This document shows positions 9,385-18,426 of a stretch of DNA of 64,000 nt, in pieces (positions within the stretch are counted from its first letter, which is position 1; each line of letters begins with the position of its first letter). The stretch covers positions 5,332,001 to 5,396,000 of the forward strand of contig NZ_CP047385.1 in NCBI RefSeq assembly GCF_000807775.2, read 5' to 3'. Below the pieces are notes generated by a model, which saw only the letters and a program-made list of their open reading frames with translations, had not been told where the DNA came from and made no database searches. The position numbers were made by a program, and so were the translations under genes. The stretch is from Pandoraea fibrosis (GTDB lineage Bacteria; Pseudomonadota; Gammaproteobacteria; Burkholderiales; Burkholderiaceae).

Positions 9385-9871
9385 AGCGGGTCTGTGACGT
9401 CCTCGGTGTAGCGCGCTCGAATGTGGCGAAAAAACTGGCATGGCCGGCTGATTGGCAGGACGGGCGGCAACGACCGGCGGACACAGTGGCGACGTGGCGC
9501 GTGATGTCATGCTGGCCGCCGTCGAGAACCGCTTCGGCAATGTGATGCGGGCACCGGCCGAGATTGAATGGCTCAGCGACAACGGTTCAGACTACACGGC
9601 CGACAGGACCAGGCGCTTCGCGTCGTCCATCGGCCTGAAGCCATTGACTACGCCAGTGTGCAGCCCGCAGAGCAATGGTATGGCGGAGAGCTTCGTGAAA
9701 ACGATGAAGCGCGGCTATGTTGCCTTTATGCCAAAACCGGACGCCGCGACCGCTGCACGTAATCTCGCAATTGCATTTGAACACTACAACGAGAAACATC
9801 CTCATAGCGCGCTGAAGTACCGCTCGCCACGCGAGTTCAGACGCAGAACCGAATCATCAACCTTGGTGTGA
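9342..9871 (+). pseudogene. IS2-type OrfB (transposase catalytic subunit), internally deleted
   Basis: The start (MDCALTLIAGGRPVKRVCDVLGVARS) matches the usual OrfB N-terminus and overlaps orfA as expected. After the codons for WQDGRQ the frame jumps: the rest ([13 protein letters not shown], then WLSDNGSDY and [11 protein letters not shown]) is the C-terminal half of the rve integrase domain in a different frame. The second aspartate and the glutamate of the DDE triad remain; the first aspartate and about 120 residues around it are gone. The protein cannot be functional. Confidence 0.8.
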
Positions 9872-9965
9872 GACGGTGTCCGGAGGGGCAGGGGCAAATC
9901 CAAGGATTACCAGAACCACCCTGCGACAGAAACCATCAGTACATATATTTTGCGCCGATTGTTAA

Positions 9966-10748
9966 ATGAGTACAGGTGACCAGTTGAACACCACTTACCT
10001 TGATACCCCCAGTTTTGTACATACCCCTGTACCAAAGCTGACGCTTTCGATTGTCAGCCACGGACAGGCGGAACTCGTTCGCCCCTTACTCCTCGAATTG
10101 GCAGCTCTACCGCATCGGGATTTTGAAATAATCCTGACCCTAAACATCCCTGAGGATGAGCGGCCCTACGCGGTGGACGGACTATCCTTGACCGTGATTC
10201 GAAATAACGTCAGAAAGGGCTTCGGCGCCAACCACAACGCAGCTTTTCGCGCGTCCCAGGCACCTTACTTTGCCGTTGTCAATCCGGATGTCCGACTTGG
10301 GCAGACTGACCCTACTGCACTGCTAGAGGGATTCACAGATTCACGTACAGCCGTATGTGCGCCACTCGTGACCAACAGTCTTGGCGAAGTCGAGGACAGT
10401 GCGCGCCGCTTTCCCACCTGGCGCAGTTTGACTCAAAAAGCGCTGGGTCGGCACCCTCGCGTGGAATACGTCATTGGAGACATGCCGTTAGAGGTCGACT
10501 GGGTCGCCGGCATGTTTGCCGTGTTTCGCCGCGAGGCCTACCTTGATGTGGACGGATTCGACGATCGGCGGTACTTCATGTACTACGAGGATGTGGACGT
10601 CTGTTACAGACTGCACCAACGCCACTGGGCGGTATTGCTGGTGCCATCCATACGGGTCATTCATGACGCACAGCGCGCCAGCCGTAGAAACGCTCGCCAT
10701 ATGCGATGGCACGCAACGAGCGTGTTCAGATTCCTGACAGGTTGGTGA
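9966..10748 (+). CDS. Glycosyltransferase family 2, WbbL rhamnosyltransferase-like
   Basis: A 260-residue GT-A glycosyltransferase. The pattern NNVRKGFGANHNAAF, the metal-binding NPDVRL near residues 106-111, DWVAGMFAVFRREAYLDVDGFDD, and FMYYEDVDVCYRLHQ are those of WbbL/RfbF-type rhamnosyltransferases that use dTDP-rhamnose. Family knowledge suggests rhamnose transfer, but dTDP-rhamnose synthesis genes are not in this window. It is the first gene after the IS2-type element. 32 bases separate it from the following gene, so the two are probably cotranscribed. Confidence 0.8.
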   Translation: MSTGDQLNTTYLDTPSFVHTPVPKLTLSIVSHGQAELVRPLLLELAALPHRDFEIILTLNIPEDERPYAVDGLSLTVIRNNVRKGFGANHNAAFRASQAPYFAVVNPDVRLGQTDPTALLEGFTDSRTAVCAPLVTNSLGEVEDSARRFPTWRSLTQKALGRHPRVEYVIGDMPLEVDWVAGMFAVFRREAYLDVDGFDDRRYFMYYEDVDVCYRLHQRHWAVLLVPSIRVIHDAQRASRRNARHMRWHATSVFRFLTGW

Positions 10749-10780
10749 TTTTTTTATGTACTCCAGATATCTCTCCTCAC

Positions 10781-12106
10781 ATGAACACAACCGCCCATAA
10801 GCCCCTGCTGGTCGTCGAACTGAACGAGGTCAATTTCGACCTAGTCCGTCGATATCTATCGACGAACGAGCTGCCCGCCTTTCGCCGGCTGTTGACTGAA
10901 TTTGACAGCATCGAGACATTCGCCGAGAGCCAATACGATCAACTTGAACCCTGGATCCAGTGGGTTTCCGCACACTCCGGCAAGACATTTGGTGAGCATG
11001 GCATCTTTCGCCTTGGAGATGGTGCCGTGAGCAATATCCCGCAGATCTATGAGGCTTTGGAAGGGGCTGGCCTTTCTGTAGGCGCTATCTCGCCAATGAA
11101 CAGCCGGAACAGCCTTGCTAGGCCCGCCTACTTCGTTCCAGATCCTTGGACACAGACGCCGAGCGACTCCAGCGGCTTCTCACGTCGCCTGACAGCGATG
11201 CTTCGCCAAACCGTCAATGAAAACGCACAAGGAAAAATCTCGTGGCGCTCGCTGCTTACGTTGGCGGAAGTTGTCTTACGAACTTTTAATCTTCGTGGAA
11301 CTAAGCAATTAGTCAAGCTGATTGGCAAGGCTAAAGGGTGCCATTGGTACAAGGCACTCGTGCTAGACCAACTCATTCACCTCGTCCATCTGCACTCGTT
11401 GCAAGCAGCCAGGCCAGACGTTTCGTTCGTTTTCTTTAATGCCGGGGCACACATTCAGCACCACTATTACTTCAACTCTACGCAGATTCAAACTGCGTCC
11501 AAAAACCCGGCTTGGTACGTCTCAGCGTCTGCAGATCCGATTCTTGACATGATCAAGGCGTATGACCACGCCCTGGAGGATTATCTCGCGCTAGTCGACC
11601 AAGGTGCCCGCTTGCTTCTCGCCACTGGACTCACGCAGGTGCCCTACAACCGAGTCAAGTTCTATTACCGTCTTAGGAATCACGCCGAGTTCTTGGGGCG
11701 CCTTGGTATCCGATTTATTGCTGTCCAGCCACGGATGACTCGTGACTTTGAGATCCTGTTCGCTTCGAACGAAGAAGCGACAGCAGCAGCTGACAGTTTG
11801 AGCGCATTGAAATTGTCGAGAGACGGGGTCCAACTTTTTAATGAGATCGACAACCGTGGGAAAAGTTTATTTGTCACCTTGACCTATCCTAATGAAATCA
11901 TTCCCGGTGACAAGGCAGTGTCACCAGAAGTAGAGGTTGCGGATCTCGATAAGCAATTTACCTTCGTTGCCATCAAGAATGGCATGCACGACACAAAGGG
12001 GTTTGCATTCGCTTCCAAAGGAAGTTTGAAGTCAATACCGAGGTCTGCGGTGCACGTTTCTGCGCTATATGACTTGACCATGCAGGCCGCAAACCGATCT
12101 CTATGA
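10781..12106 (+). CDS. Alkaline-phosphatase-superfamily-like protein of polysaccharide cluster
   Basis: A 441-residue soluble protein without signal peptide. The start LLVVELNEVNFDLVRRYL followed by LPAFRRLL resembles the first strand and metal site of the type I phosphodiesterase/nucleotide pyrophosphatase branch of the alkaline phosphatase superfamily, but the Asp/Thr pair is replaced by an E-N arrangement. HIQHHYYF near the middle and NGMHDTKGF near the C-terminus could be further metal-binding histidines and aspartates. Similar proteins are found in capsule and O-antigen clusters, function unknown. The ATG at 10781 is chosen over an in-frame upstream codon inside the previous gene. It could also be a phosphotransferase; I do not assign an activity. 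Confidence 0.5.
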   Translation: MNTTAHKPLLVVELNEVNFDLVRRYLSTNELPAFRRLLTEFDSIETFAESQYDQLEPWIQWVSAHSGKTFGEHGIFRLGDGAVSNIPQIYEALEGAGLSVGAISPMNSRNSLARPAYFVPDPWTQTPSDSSGFSRRLTAMLRQTVNENAQGKISWRSLLTLAEVVLRTFNLRGTKQLVKLIGKAKGCHWYKALVLDQLIHLVHLHSLQAARPDVSFVFFNAGAHIQHHYYFNSTQIQTASKNPAWYVSASADPILDMIKAYDHALEDYLALVDQGARLLLATGLTQVPYNRVKFYYRLRNHAEFLGRLGIRFIAVQPRMTRDFEILFASNEEATAAADSLSALKLSRDGVQLFNEIDNRGKSLFVTLTYPNEIIPGDKAVSPEVEVADLDKQFTFVAIKNGMHDTKGFAFASKGSLKSIPRSAVHVSALYDLTMQAANRSL

Positions 12107-12136
12107 CCTTGAACTGGTAAGGAGTTGGGGTGCGTA

Positions 12137-12175
12137 TTTCGGGGAAGTTGAACGCCCGTTTCGGTGAAGTCGAAC
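12137..12175. repeat. Two 17-bp direct repeats resembling IS21-family end sites
   Basis: TTTCGGGGAAGTTGAAC at 12137-12153 and TTTCGGTGAAGTCGAAC at 12159-12175 are 15/17 identical with a 22-bp period. Repeated motifs of this kind are the transposase-binding sites near the ends of IS21-family elements. They lie just past the 3' end of the istB remnant, where the right end of such an element would be. Confidence 0.65.
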
Positions 12176-12208
12176 AGGCCGGGAGAGAGGTACTGCGAGT
12201 GCTCGAGA

Positions 12209-12766
12209 TCAGGCTACTTTTTGATCAGGCGTGTTCTTCTTGCGCATCGAATCGCCCTTCAACGGAAGCTTGTGAGCCTGATGGACGAGGCGGTCGGGGA
12301 TTGCGTCGGCGAGGGTCGGGTCTTGCAGCCATGCGTGCCAGTGTTCAAGGGGCAGTTGGCTTGTGATGATCGTGGATCGCGTGCCGACGCGATCGTCGAG
12401 TACTTCGAGCAGATCGTTGCTCTCGCCTTGGTCGACGTCCTGCAGTCCCCAGTCGTCGAGCAACAAGACGTCCATCTTGGCGAGGTGCGCAAGCCGACGC
12501 GTGAAGCTGCCATCGCCGTGGGCAATCTTCAATTCCTCAAACAGCCGGGCAGCGCACACGTACAGCACGGAGCAGCCCTATCGACAGGCCTGCTGGTCGA
12601 AGGCGCAGGCAATCCATGTCTTTCCGGCGCCCGTTGGCCCCGGGGGGATGAGGTTCTGTGCATTGCGGATCCAGTCACAGCAGGCGAGCGCGACGACGAT
12701 ACGCCAGTTGCAACCGCACCGCTGCAAGTCGCTGATTTTTCTATACCGTGTCACTTGAACGCTCAA
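12209..12766 (-). pseudogene. IS21-family istB (ATP-binding helper) remnant
   Basis: The minus-strand frame keeps the IstB Walker A ([14 protein letters not shown]), the segment [35 protein letters not shown] with Walker B, and the C-terminal [11 protein letters not shown]...PDRLVHQAH block. An in-frame TAG, where a glutamine codon is expected after QQACR, interrupts it around 12575-12580. The N-terminal 60 or so residues are missing or replaced, and no istA transposase gene is present. This is a dead fragment between the polysaccharide cluster and the tRNA gene. Confidence 0.85.
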
Positions 12767-12884
12767 GAGCCCGGTAGAGAATAGAGACAGAAACGGGGCG
12801 TCAGGGCATGAATAGTGGCGCCGTTGCCATCGTGCCGCTCAAGAGGAAACTGCGCCGAACCGCGCCATCACTGGGGGAACGGGC

Positions 12885-12914
12885 AAAAAAATCCCGACTG
12901 ATAGGAGTCGGGAC
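12885..12914 (-). terminator. Rho-independent terminator of tRNA-Ala
   Basis: On the minus strand an 8-bp stem (TCCCGACT and AGTCGGGA) with a short loop is followed by seven T. It lies 10 bases past the tRNA CCA end. Confidence 0.85.
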
Positions 12915-12923
12915 TTCTATGAA

Positions 12924-12999
<76 letters not shown>

Positions 13000-13012
13000 A
13001 CACGAAGCAACG

Positions 13013-13018
13013 ATTATA
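13013..13018 (-). promoter_or_regulatory. -10 box of tRNA-Ala promoter
   Basis: The minus strand reads TATAAT at 13018-13013, 13 bases before the tRNA 5' end. No strong -35 hexamer is seen at the 17-bp position. Confidence 0.65.
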
Positions 13019-13128
13019 GCGACTTTTTTGGGCACGGCGAGCAGCCGACAAAATTGCTCGGGATTTGCGTTTCTCCGACAAAACCCGGGGCGCCCAGGCC
13101 TCGCCCTCACCCGGTGGCCGCCCGCGAC

Positions 13129-14838
13129 TCAAACCGCTCCCAGATTCCCCTTCATCCCCTTGATGGACGGCACTTTCGGCGCTTTTGCAACAACCGTCTT
13201 CTGAGCCCTGAGATACCGCGCCACGACGTCCCAGACCGGCTCGCCCTGCGCTCCCTCGGCCACCGGCGCCCAGCCGGCCACCTTGTACGTCTTGCCCGTC
13301 TCGATCAGCTTGCCGTTCAGACGCATTTCCGTAATCCGCTGCCCCATCGGTGCCATCGGATCGATCGTGTAGTCCATGCCGCCCACCCGCACCATGTCCC
13401 CGCCCTGCTGGTAATACGGGTCGGGATTGAACAGGTTGTCGGCCACGTCCTCCAGCACCGTCTTGATCGTCTCGCCAGTCATCGGCGTGAGCGTCGTGTA
13501 CGGATAGGTCACTGCCGTCTGGTCAAGCAGTTGCTCCATCGTGATCGTCGCGCCCGGCAGCAGCGACGTTCCCCAGCGGAAGCCCGGCGAGAAGCCGATT
13601 TCGGCGTCCTTCTCGGCCATCACCGCGTCGAGCAGCAACTGGTCGAAGGTGCCGTTGAAGTTGCCCCGGCGGTACAGCACGCCCTCCGTCACCGCCAGCG
13701 GCTCGGCCAGCTTCGCGGCAAACGGCGCACGCACACGCTCGATGAGCGCCTGCATCGGCGCATCGGCCGGCAGCAGATTGGAGAACACCGGCAGCAGCTT
13801 GTAGCGGAAGTCCACCGGCTTGCCGCCCTTCACGTCGAAGTCGAGCACCGCCAGAAACTTGCCATTCGACCCGGCATTGGTCACGAGTGTCTTGCCGCCC
13901 GCGTTCTCCACGACGACCGGCTTCGGCACGCCGTCGTGCGTGTGACCGCCCATGATCGCGTCGATGCCGCGCACGCGCGACGCGAGCTTCAGGTCCACAT
14001 CCATGCCATTGTGCGACAGCACCACCACGACCTGCGCGCCCTTGCCACGCACCTCGTCGACCATCGACTGCAAGCGCTCCTCCTGAATCCCGAACGTCCA
14101 GTCCGGGACAAAGTAGCGCGGGTTCGCAATCGGAGTGTACGGAAACGCCTGCCCGATGATCGCCACCGGCACGCCATTCATCGTCTTGATCGTATAAGGC
14201 GCGAAGACCGGGTCGCCGAAATCGTTCGTCTGCACGTTCTGCGCGACAAAGTCGATCTTGCCCTTGAGCTGCTCCTCGACGACGGACTTCACGCGGTCCG
14301 CCCCATACGTGAATTCCCAGTGCGCAGTCATGACATCGACACCCAGCGCGAGCGTGGCGTCGACCATGTCCTGGCCTTTCGTCCACATGGCGGTGCCGGA
14401 GCCCTGCCAGGTGTCGCCACCGTCGAGCAACAATGCTCCCGGGCGCGACGCCTTCATGCGCTTGACCAGCGTAGCCAAATGCGCGAAACCGCCGACCTTG
14501 CCGTAGGTGCGGCACGCCGCCGCAAAATCCAGATAGGTGAACGCATACGCATCAGGCGTGCCGGGACGTAGACCATAGGCTTTCAGGAAAGCCTCGCCCA
14601 CCAGATGCGGCGGCTTGTTGGCCTGCGCACCGATGCCCAGATTGACGCTCGGCTCGCGGAAGTAGATCGGCAACAACTGCGCATGGCAGTCGGTGAAGTG
14701 CAGCAGGTGCACGTTGCCGAACGTCGGCAGATCGTAGAACGCCGCAGCCGCCTTGGCCGCAGCCGTCTCGTGATGCGACAGCGCCATTCCTCCGGCCGCT
14801 GCCACCGCCAGCACCTGCATGAACTCGCGTCGATTCAT
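13129..14838 (-). CDS. soxB: Thiosulfohydrolase SoxB
   Basis: A 569-residue periplasmic enzyme that hydrolyses the sulfone sulfur of SoxY-bound S-sulfocysteine, releasing sulfate. It has a Tat-like signal (MNRREFMQVLAVAAAGG), then the dimanganese metallophosphatase motifs: FTDCHAQL (D50, H52), LLLDGGDTWQGSG (D142), VVVLSHNGMD and IMGGHTHDG. The C-terminal half is the 5'-nucleotidase-type domain. The ATG at 14838 has GGAGA seven bases upstream. It is the last gene of the leftward sox operon; its 3' end is next to the tRNA gene. Confidence 0.95.
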   Translation of the reverse strand: MNRREFMQVLAVAAAGGMALSHHETAAAKAAAAFYDLPTFGNVHLLHFTDCHAQLLPIYFREPSVNLGIGAQANKPPHLVGEAFLKAYGLRPGTPDAYAFTYLDFAAACRTYGKVGGFAHLATLVKRMKASRPGALLLDGGDTWQGSGTAMWTKGQDMVDATLALGVDVMTAHWEFTYGADRVKSVVEEQLKGKIDFVAQNVQTNDFGDPVFAPYTIKTMNGVPVAIIGQAFPYTPIANPRYFVPDWTFGIQEERLQSMVDEVRGKGAQVVVVLSHNGMDVDLKLASRVRGIDAIMGGHTHDGVPKPVVVENAGGKTLVTNAGSNGKFLAVLDFDVKGGKPVDFRYKLLPVFSNLLPADAPMQALIERVRAPFAAKLAEPLAVTEGVLYRRGNFNGTFDQLLLDAVMAEKDAEIGFSPGFRWGTSLLPGATITMEQLLDQTAVTYPYTTLTPMTGETIKTVLEDVADNLFNPDPYYQQGGDMVRVGGMDYTIDPMAPMGQRITEMRLNGKLIETGKTYKVAGWAPVAEGAQGEPVWDVVARYLRAQKTVVAKAPKVPSIKGMKGNLGAV

Positions 14839-15036
14839 TTCGTCTCCGTAGCGCACACGTCGTGCGGCGCGCCTGCTTTTTCGTTATTCGATGAGATCCA
14901 TCCGGGCAGGATCGGATCGCGCCATCTGGTCGTCACCGCCATTGCGCGACGACCGTGCCACGCCCGCCTCACTGCCTCACCTCGCCAGTTCCCGTCACGG
15001 GCTCACGCCGTCGCGTCACCCGTCCGAGTCATGTCG

Positions 15037-15777
15037 TTATTTCCCCGCGTAATCCGCGAGCGCCGCCACGTCCTCGCCGAACATCTCGCCCACTTCCTTG
15101 CGCAGCACCTTGCCGTTACGGCCGATCACGTACAACTCCGGCAATCCACGGCGCTTACCCAGCGCCGCCTGCCACGCGTCGTTTTCCATGCCCGCCGGGA
15201 ACGTATAGCCATGCGCCTTCATATAGTCGACGGCTTCCTGCGGCTTCTTGTCGATGGAGAGCGTGACGATCTGGATCGGCTTGCCGCGCGTGGCCTCGTA
15301 GAGCTTCTGCACATGCGGATTCTGCTGTGCGCAGAACGGGCACCACGACGCCCAGTACTCGACGATCACCGTACGGTCCTTGAACGCGCTGGCGGGCAAC
15401 GTCTTGCCGTCGAGCAACGTGAGCGACGGCAAGGTGACGGTGTCGCCAACCTCGATCGCATGCGCCGGCGTGCCGAGAACCATCGCCCCCGTGGCTAACG
15501 CCGCGCCTGTCACCGCCCGGATACGTCTGAGCACGTCGATCCCCGCTCGTCGCGCAATCTTGCGCATTGGAAGAAGCACCGCGCCGAAGGCGAAGTCGAT
15601 AACAGCGCGCACCGAACGCATCGATGGCGCGCCCATTTGCCAGAAGGTCGTACGCGCGAAAGGCGTCTTAACATCGGAAGCCGGCACACGCGCACCTCGC
15701 CACCACTCACGCGAGCGGGCACATTGCGACGAACCGTGACGCTCAGCGGCCCGGCTCGGAAATTTCAGGGATGTCAT
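15037..15777 (-). CDS. TlpA/SoxW-type periplasmic thioredoxin
   Basis: A thiol-disulfide oxidoreductase placed between soxX and soxB. The redox motif WASWCPFC follows the signal-like segment ending GTPAHA, and the fold continues to GLPELYVIGRNGKVL with the cis-proline. In the Sox system a SoxW-type thioredoxin keeps the SoxY/SoxCD partners reduced. The start is uncertain: ATG at 15777 has GGAG at good spacing but gives about 105 residues before the predicted cleavage site; ATG at 15567 gives a normal signal peptide and a 176-residue protein but lacks a clear ribosome site. I list the longer frame. Confidence 0.8.
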   Translation of the reverse strand: MTSLKFPSRAAERHGSSQCARSREWWRGARVPASDVKTPFARTTFWQMGAPSMRSVRAVIDFAFGAVLLPMRKIARRAGIDVLRRIRAVTGAALATGAMVLGTPAHAIEVGDTVTLPSLTLLDGKTLPASAFKDRTVIVEYWASWCPFCAQQNPHVQKLYEATRGKPIQIVTLSIDKKPQEAVDYMKAHGYTFPAGMENDAWQAALGKRRGLPELYVIGRNGKVLRKEVGEMFGEDVAALADYAGK

Positions 15778-15846
15778 GCAGCACTCCGGAAGTCGGCGGC
15801 GACCCCGGTCGGACAGACCCGGGTCGCGCGCCGCAACGGCGGTGAC

Positions 15847-16497
15847 TTACTGGTTCACAGGCGAGGCCGGATCGAGCAACAGCGCCATGACGTCCTTCAA
15901 CTGCTGTTCCGTCAGGATGCCCGCCGCACCGAAGCGCGGCATGTTCGAACACGCCATATAGCTGTGCGAGTCGTAGACCTTCGCCCACGTGTACTTGACC
16001 ACCTCGGGCGAATCGCCGCGCAGCTTGCCGTAGTTGTACAGCGAAGGGCCGATGTTGCCGAACGATATCTCGCTCTTGGTCAACTGGTGGCACGCGTAGC
16101 AATTGCCGCCGTTGACGGTGTCCGCCTTGTCGGTGAACTGCATGCCGCGGCCGTTCTGCGCAACCTTCTCGCCTTCCTTCCAGTCGCCGAGATACTTGCC
16201 GTCAGCCGGCGCCTTGACGTTTGCCAGTTCGGCCTTTTGCAGACGCTCTGCAATCTTCGCCGGCATCGGCTTGACTGCGTACTGCGTGCACAGCTTCTGC
16301 AATTCGCTCTGATCGATGCGATCGAGCTGGGCGATGCCCGAAGGACGGAACGAGTCGCGCAGTTCCTGCACGACGGCCGCGTCGGTCGAACCGGTGACGA
16401 GCTTCGTGCCCTCGCCCTGTGCGAACGCCATGCCGACGACGAGTGCCCCGGCCGCTGCCAGCGCGACGCTCGTCGCGCGCAATGCGAATGATTTCAT
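15847..16497 (-). CDS. soxX: Sulfur-oxidising cytochrome SoxX
   Basis: A 216-residue monoheme cytochrome c, partner of SoxA in the complex that oxidatively couples thiosulfate to the SoxY cysteine. It has a Sec signal (cleavage after GMAFA), a long N-terminal extension, the heme site CYACH near residue 137 and a distal methionine in SNMPRFG. The sequence NIGPSLYNYGKLRG is typical of SoxX. GAGG lies before the ATG at 16497. It follows soxA with 19 bases between them, consistent with a SoxAX unit. Confidence 0.95.
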   Translation of the reverse strand: MKSFALRATSVALAAAGALVVGMAFAQGEGTKLVTGSTDAAVVQELRDSFRPSGIAQLDRIDQSELQKLCTQYAVKPMPAKIAERLQKAELANVKAPADGKYLGDWKEGEKVAQNGRGMQFTDKADTVNGGNCYACHQLTKSEISFGNIGPSLYNYGKLRGDSPEVVKYTWAKVYDSHSYMACSNMPRFGAAGILTEQQLKDVMALLLDPASPVNQ

Positions 16498-16516
16498 GGG
16501 TGTGCCTCGTGATCGG

Positions 16517-17389
16517 TCAGCGCTTCAGGCCGGGGGCGTCCATCTTGCCGCCGTTGGCCATCACACCGAGGAAGGTAATCAGATCGACGGATGCCTGCGA
16601 GCCGTAGTTCAGCTCAGGCATGCGCTGCTGACGGAAGCAGTCGTACATGCGCCACTGGATGGTGCGCAGCGCGCCTTGCGAGACGCGATAGCCCGGCCAC
16701 GTGGCAAACGCCTGACGCGCCGCCGCGGGTTTGGTCAGATTCGGCAGATCCTGAAGGCGAATACGCTTGTCGTCCGACCCGTGGCACGACGCGCACGAGA
16801 AATCATACGGCCCGGCGCGGTAATAGAAGATCTTCTGACCACGCGCGTAGGCTTCCTTCTCTTCCTTGTGCGACTGCGGCACGCGAATGACCGCACCGCG
16901 CGACTGGCCTGCCACATAGGCCGTGAGCGCTTCGAGATCGGTCGGGTCCTGACCTTCCTTGGAGAACGGTTGCTTGATGACGTCTGCGCGCTTGAAGCCC
17001 TGCAGATTCACCATGCATTCGACGATGCGCGACTCGGCGTCGAGCACACGTTTCGTATCGGGGAAGTAACGCGGCAGTTGGGCGTAGACGTCTTTCACGA
17101 CACCTGCACCCAGACCCAGATCGCATTGGGCAAGCGAGACGTTGTTCGGGCCGCGCGGCGTTTTCCAGAGTTCCTCGCCGCGCATTTCGATCAGTTCGGC
17201 CGGGTTGCCGTCGGCGAGCATCTCGCGGTATTGCGCGATAGCGTCGGCCGTCGAACTATCGGCAGCGTGTACAACGGCGACGGGGGCGCTGGCACCCGCG
17301 ATGGCGAGCATGCCGCCGAGCATAGTCCGACGCAGCCATGCTGCGTGACGTGGGGTGCTCACCCGTGCGCTATGTTGCGCCTCAAGCAT
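16517..17389 (-). CDS. soxA: L-cysteine S-thiosulfotransferase subunit SoxA
   Basis: A 290-residue periplasmic diheme-family cytochrome that here shows a single heme site, CASCH, in the C-terminal domain. The N-terminal domain keeps two isolated cysteines (AQCDLG and VECMV) but no CxxCH, as in the one-heme SoxA branch. The catalytic cysteine is the one in MYDCFRQQRMPE. The chosen ATG at 17389 has GGAGAG seven bases upstream; an in-frame codon 26 positions earlier is less likely. It forms SoxAX with the next gene. Confidence 0.93.
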   Translation of the reverse strand: MLEAQHSARVSTPRHAAWLRRTMLGGMLAIAGASAPVAVVHAADSSTADAIAQYREMLADGNPAELIEMRGEELWKTPRGPNNVSLAQCDLGLGAGVVKDVYAQLPRYFPDTKRVLDAESRIVECMVNLQGFKRADVIKQPFSKEGQDPTDLEALTAYVAGQSRGAVIRVPQSHKEEKEAYARGQKIFYYRAGPYDFSCASCHGSDDKRIRLQDLPNLTKPAAARQAFATWPGYRVSQGALRTIQWRMYDCFRQQRMPELNYGSQASVDLITFLGVMANGGKMDAPGLKR

Positions 17390-17477
17390 CTGACTCTCCT
17401 CTGTGTGGGGTTGTTCGGCGCATCGCGGGGAGGCTCCCCGCCTGCGCCACCGCGCACTTCCCGGCATTCGCCCCGTG

Positions 17478-17789
17478 TCAGGCGACGCTCGCCTCGTCGG
17501 TCCGCGAGTCGCCCTTGTTGTCGGTCCACGTCACCGTGACCTTGTCGCCTTTCTTGCCGCCCTTGAACTTGAACGACATGAACGGGTCTTTCGACACCGC
17601 CGGGCCCCATTCCGCCGTGAGCACCGTCTTGCCGTTGCAGGTGACCGTGACCGTCTGGATGAAGTGTGCGGGGACGATATTACCGGAAGCGTCTTTGCGC
17701 TGACCGGTTTCCATGATGTGGCTCATCAGCGCCTTGACCTCGACGACACCGCCGGCCTCGGTTGCGCGAATGCGCATCGGATTACCCAT
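17478..17789 (-). CDS. soxZ: Thiosulfate-oxidation carrier subunit SoxZ
   Basis: A 103-residue beta-sandwich protein without signal peptide. It binds SoxY in the periplasm, so the heterodimer is exported with the Tat signal of SoxY. The sequence MGNPMRIRA, SHIMETGQRKDASGNIVPAHFI and FKGGKKGDKVTVTWTDNKGD is characteristic. GAGGAG precedes the ATG. It lies 33 bases after soxY. Confidence 0.95.
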   Translation of the reverse strand: MGNPMRIRATEAGGVVEVKALMSHIMETGQRKDASGNIVPAHFIQTVTVTCNGKTVLTAEWGPAVSKDPFMSFKFKGGKKGDKVTVTWTDNKGDSRTDEASVA

Positions 17790-17822
17790 GTTGTGCTCCT
17801 CTAGAGTGCGACGATGCGCCGC

Positions 17823-18290
17823 TTAACCGCCGCAACCGCCCAGCGTGACCTTGATTTCCTTCTCGGCCACGAGGTACTTGTTATCCGCTTTGACGAGGGC
17901 GTAGACCTTCGAGGTCTGCCCCATCTTCACGCGCGTGGTCACCGACGGTTCGGTCCCCTCGGGAATGTCGAACGACGCGGCGAGCGTGTTCGGATTCTTC
18001 TCGATCAGAATCGCGATCGATTGCGTATTCGGTGCCTTGCTCGTCACCGCCACCGGCACGACCGCACCGTTCTCGGCAATGTCGGGAGCGGTCAGCACGA
18101 CCAGGTCGCTGGGGCTTGCGCTCGTGCCGCCCAGCGCCTTGACCGTATCGGCCACGCTCTTGGTCGCAAACGCTGCCTTGTTCCATTCCACCTGTGCCGC
18201 GCGAGCCTCTTCGGGCTTGATCAGCCCGGCGGCCACCGCCAGTCCCATTACCGCGGAAAACCGCAGCATGTCGCGTCGCTGTTGGTTCAT
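17823..18290 (-). CDS. soxY: Thiosulfate-oxidation carrier subunit SoxY
   Basis: A 155-residue carrier. The C-terminal GGCGG motif (cysteine 153) is the swinging arm on which sulfur intermediates are bound during oxidation. The N-terminus MNQQRRDMLRFSAVMGLAVAAGL is a Tat signal. Upstream (higher coordinates) lies the small cytochrome gene and downstream soxZ. The length and ending are exactly those of the family. Confidence 0.96.
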   Translation of the reverse strand: MNQQRRDMLRFSAVMGLAVAAGLIKPEEARAAQVEWNKAAFATKSVADTVKALGGTSASPSDLVVLTAPDIAENGAVVPVAVTSKAPNTQSIAILIEKNPNTLAASFDIPEGTEPSVTTRVKMGQTSKVYALVKADNKYLVAEKEIKVTLGGCGG

Positions 18291-18426
18291 CTCTGTGTAT
18301 TTCCTTCTCTGAAGGCCGCCGATGCGTCATGTGCCGAAGGCACCGAACACACCGGCCGCCGTTCGCTCGCCCGACCCGCCGCCCGGTATTGCATGACGGC
18401 GTGCCAGCGAGCCCCCTGCCCCGACT

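Larger units (their letters stand above)
8926..9902 (+). mobile_element. IS3-family (IS2 group) element with internal deletion
   Basis: Terminal inverted repeats begin TGGATTAGCCCCTTG at 8926 and end at 9902 (complement TGGATTTGCCCCTGC); about 25 of 32 terminal positions match. They are flanked by identical pentanucleotides AGGAT at 8921-8925 and 9903-9907, the 5-bp duplication size known for IS2. The element is 977 bp instead of roughly 1.3 kb: about 350 bp of orfB is missing and orfA has a one-base loss. It sits between two glycosyltransferase genes and does not visibly break a reading frame. Confidence 0.9.
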
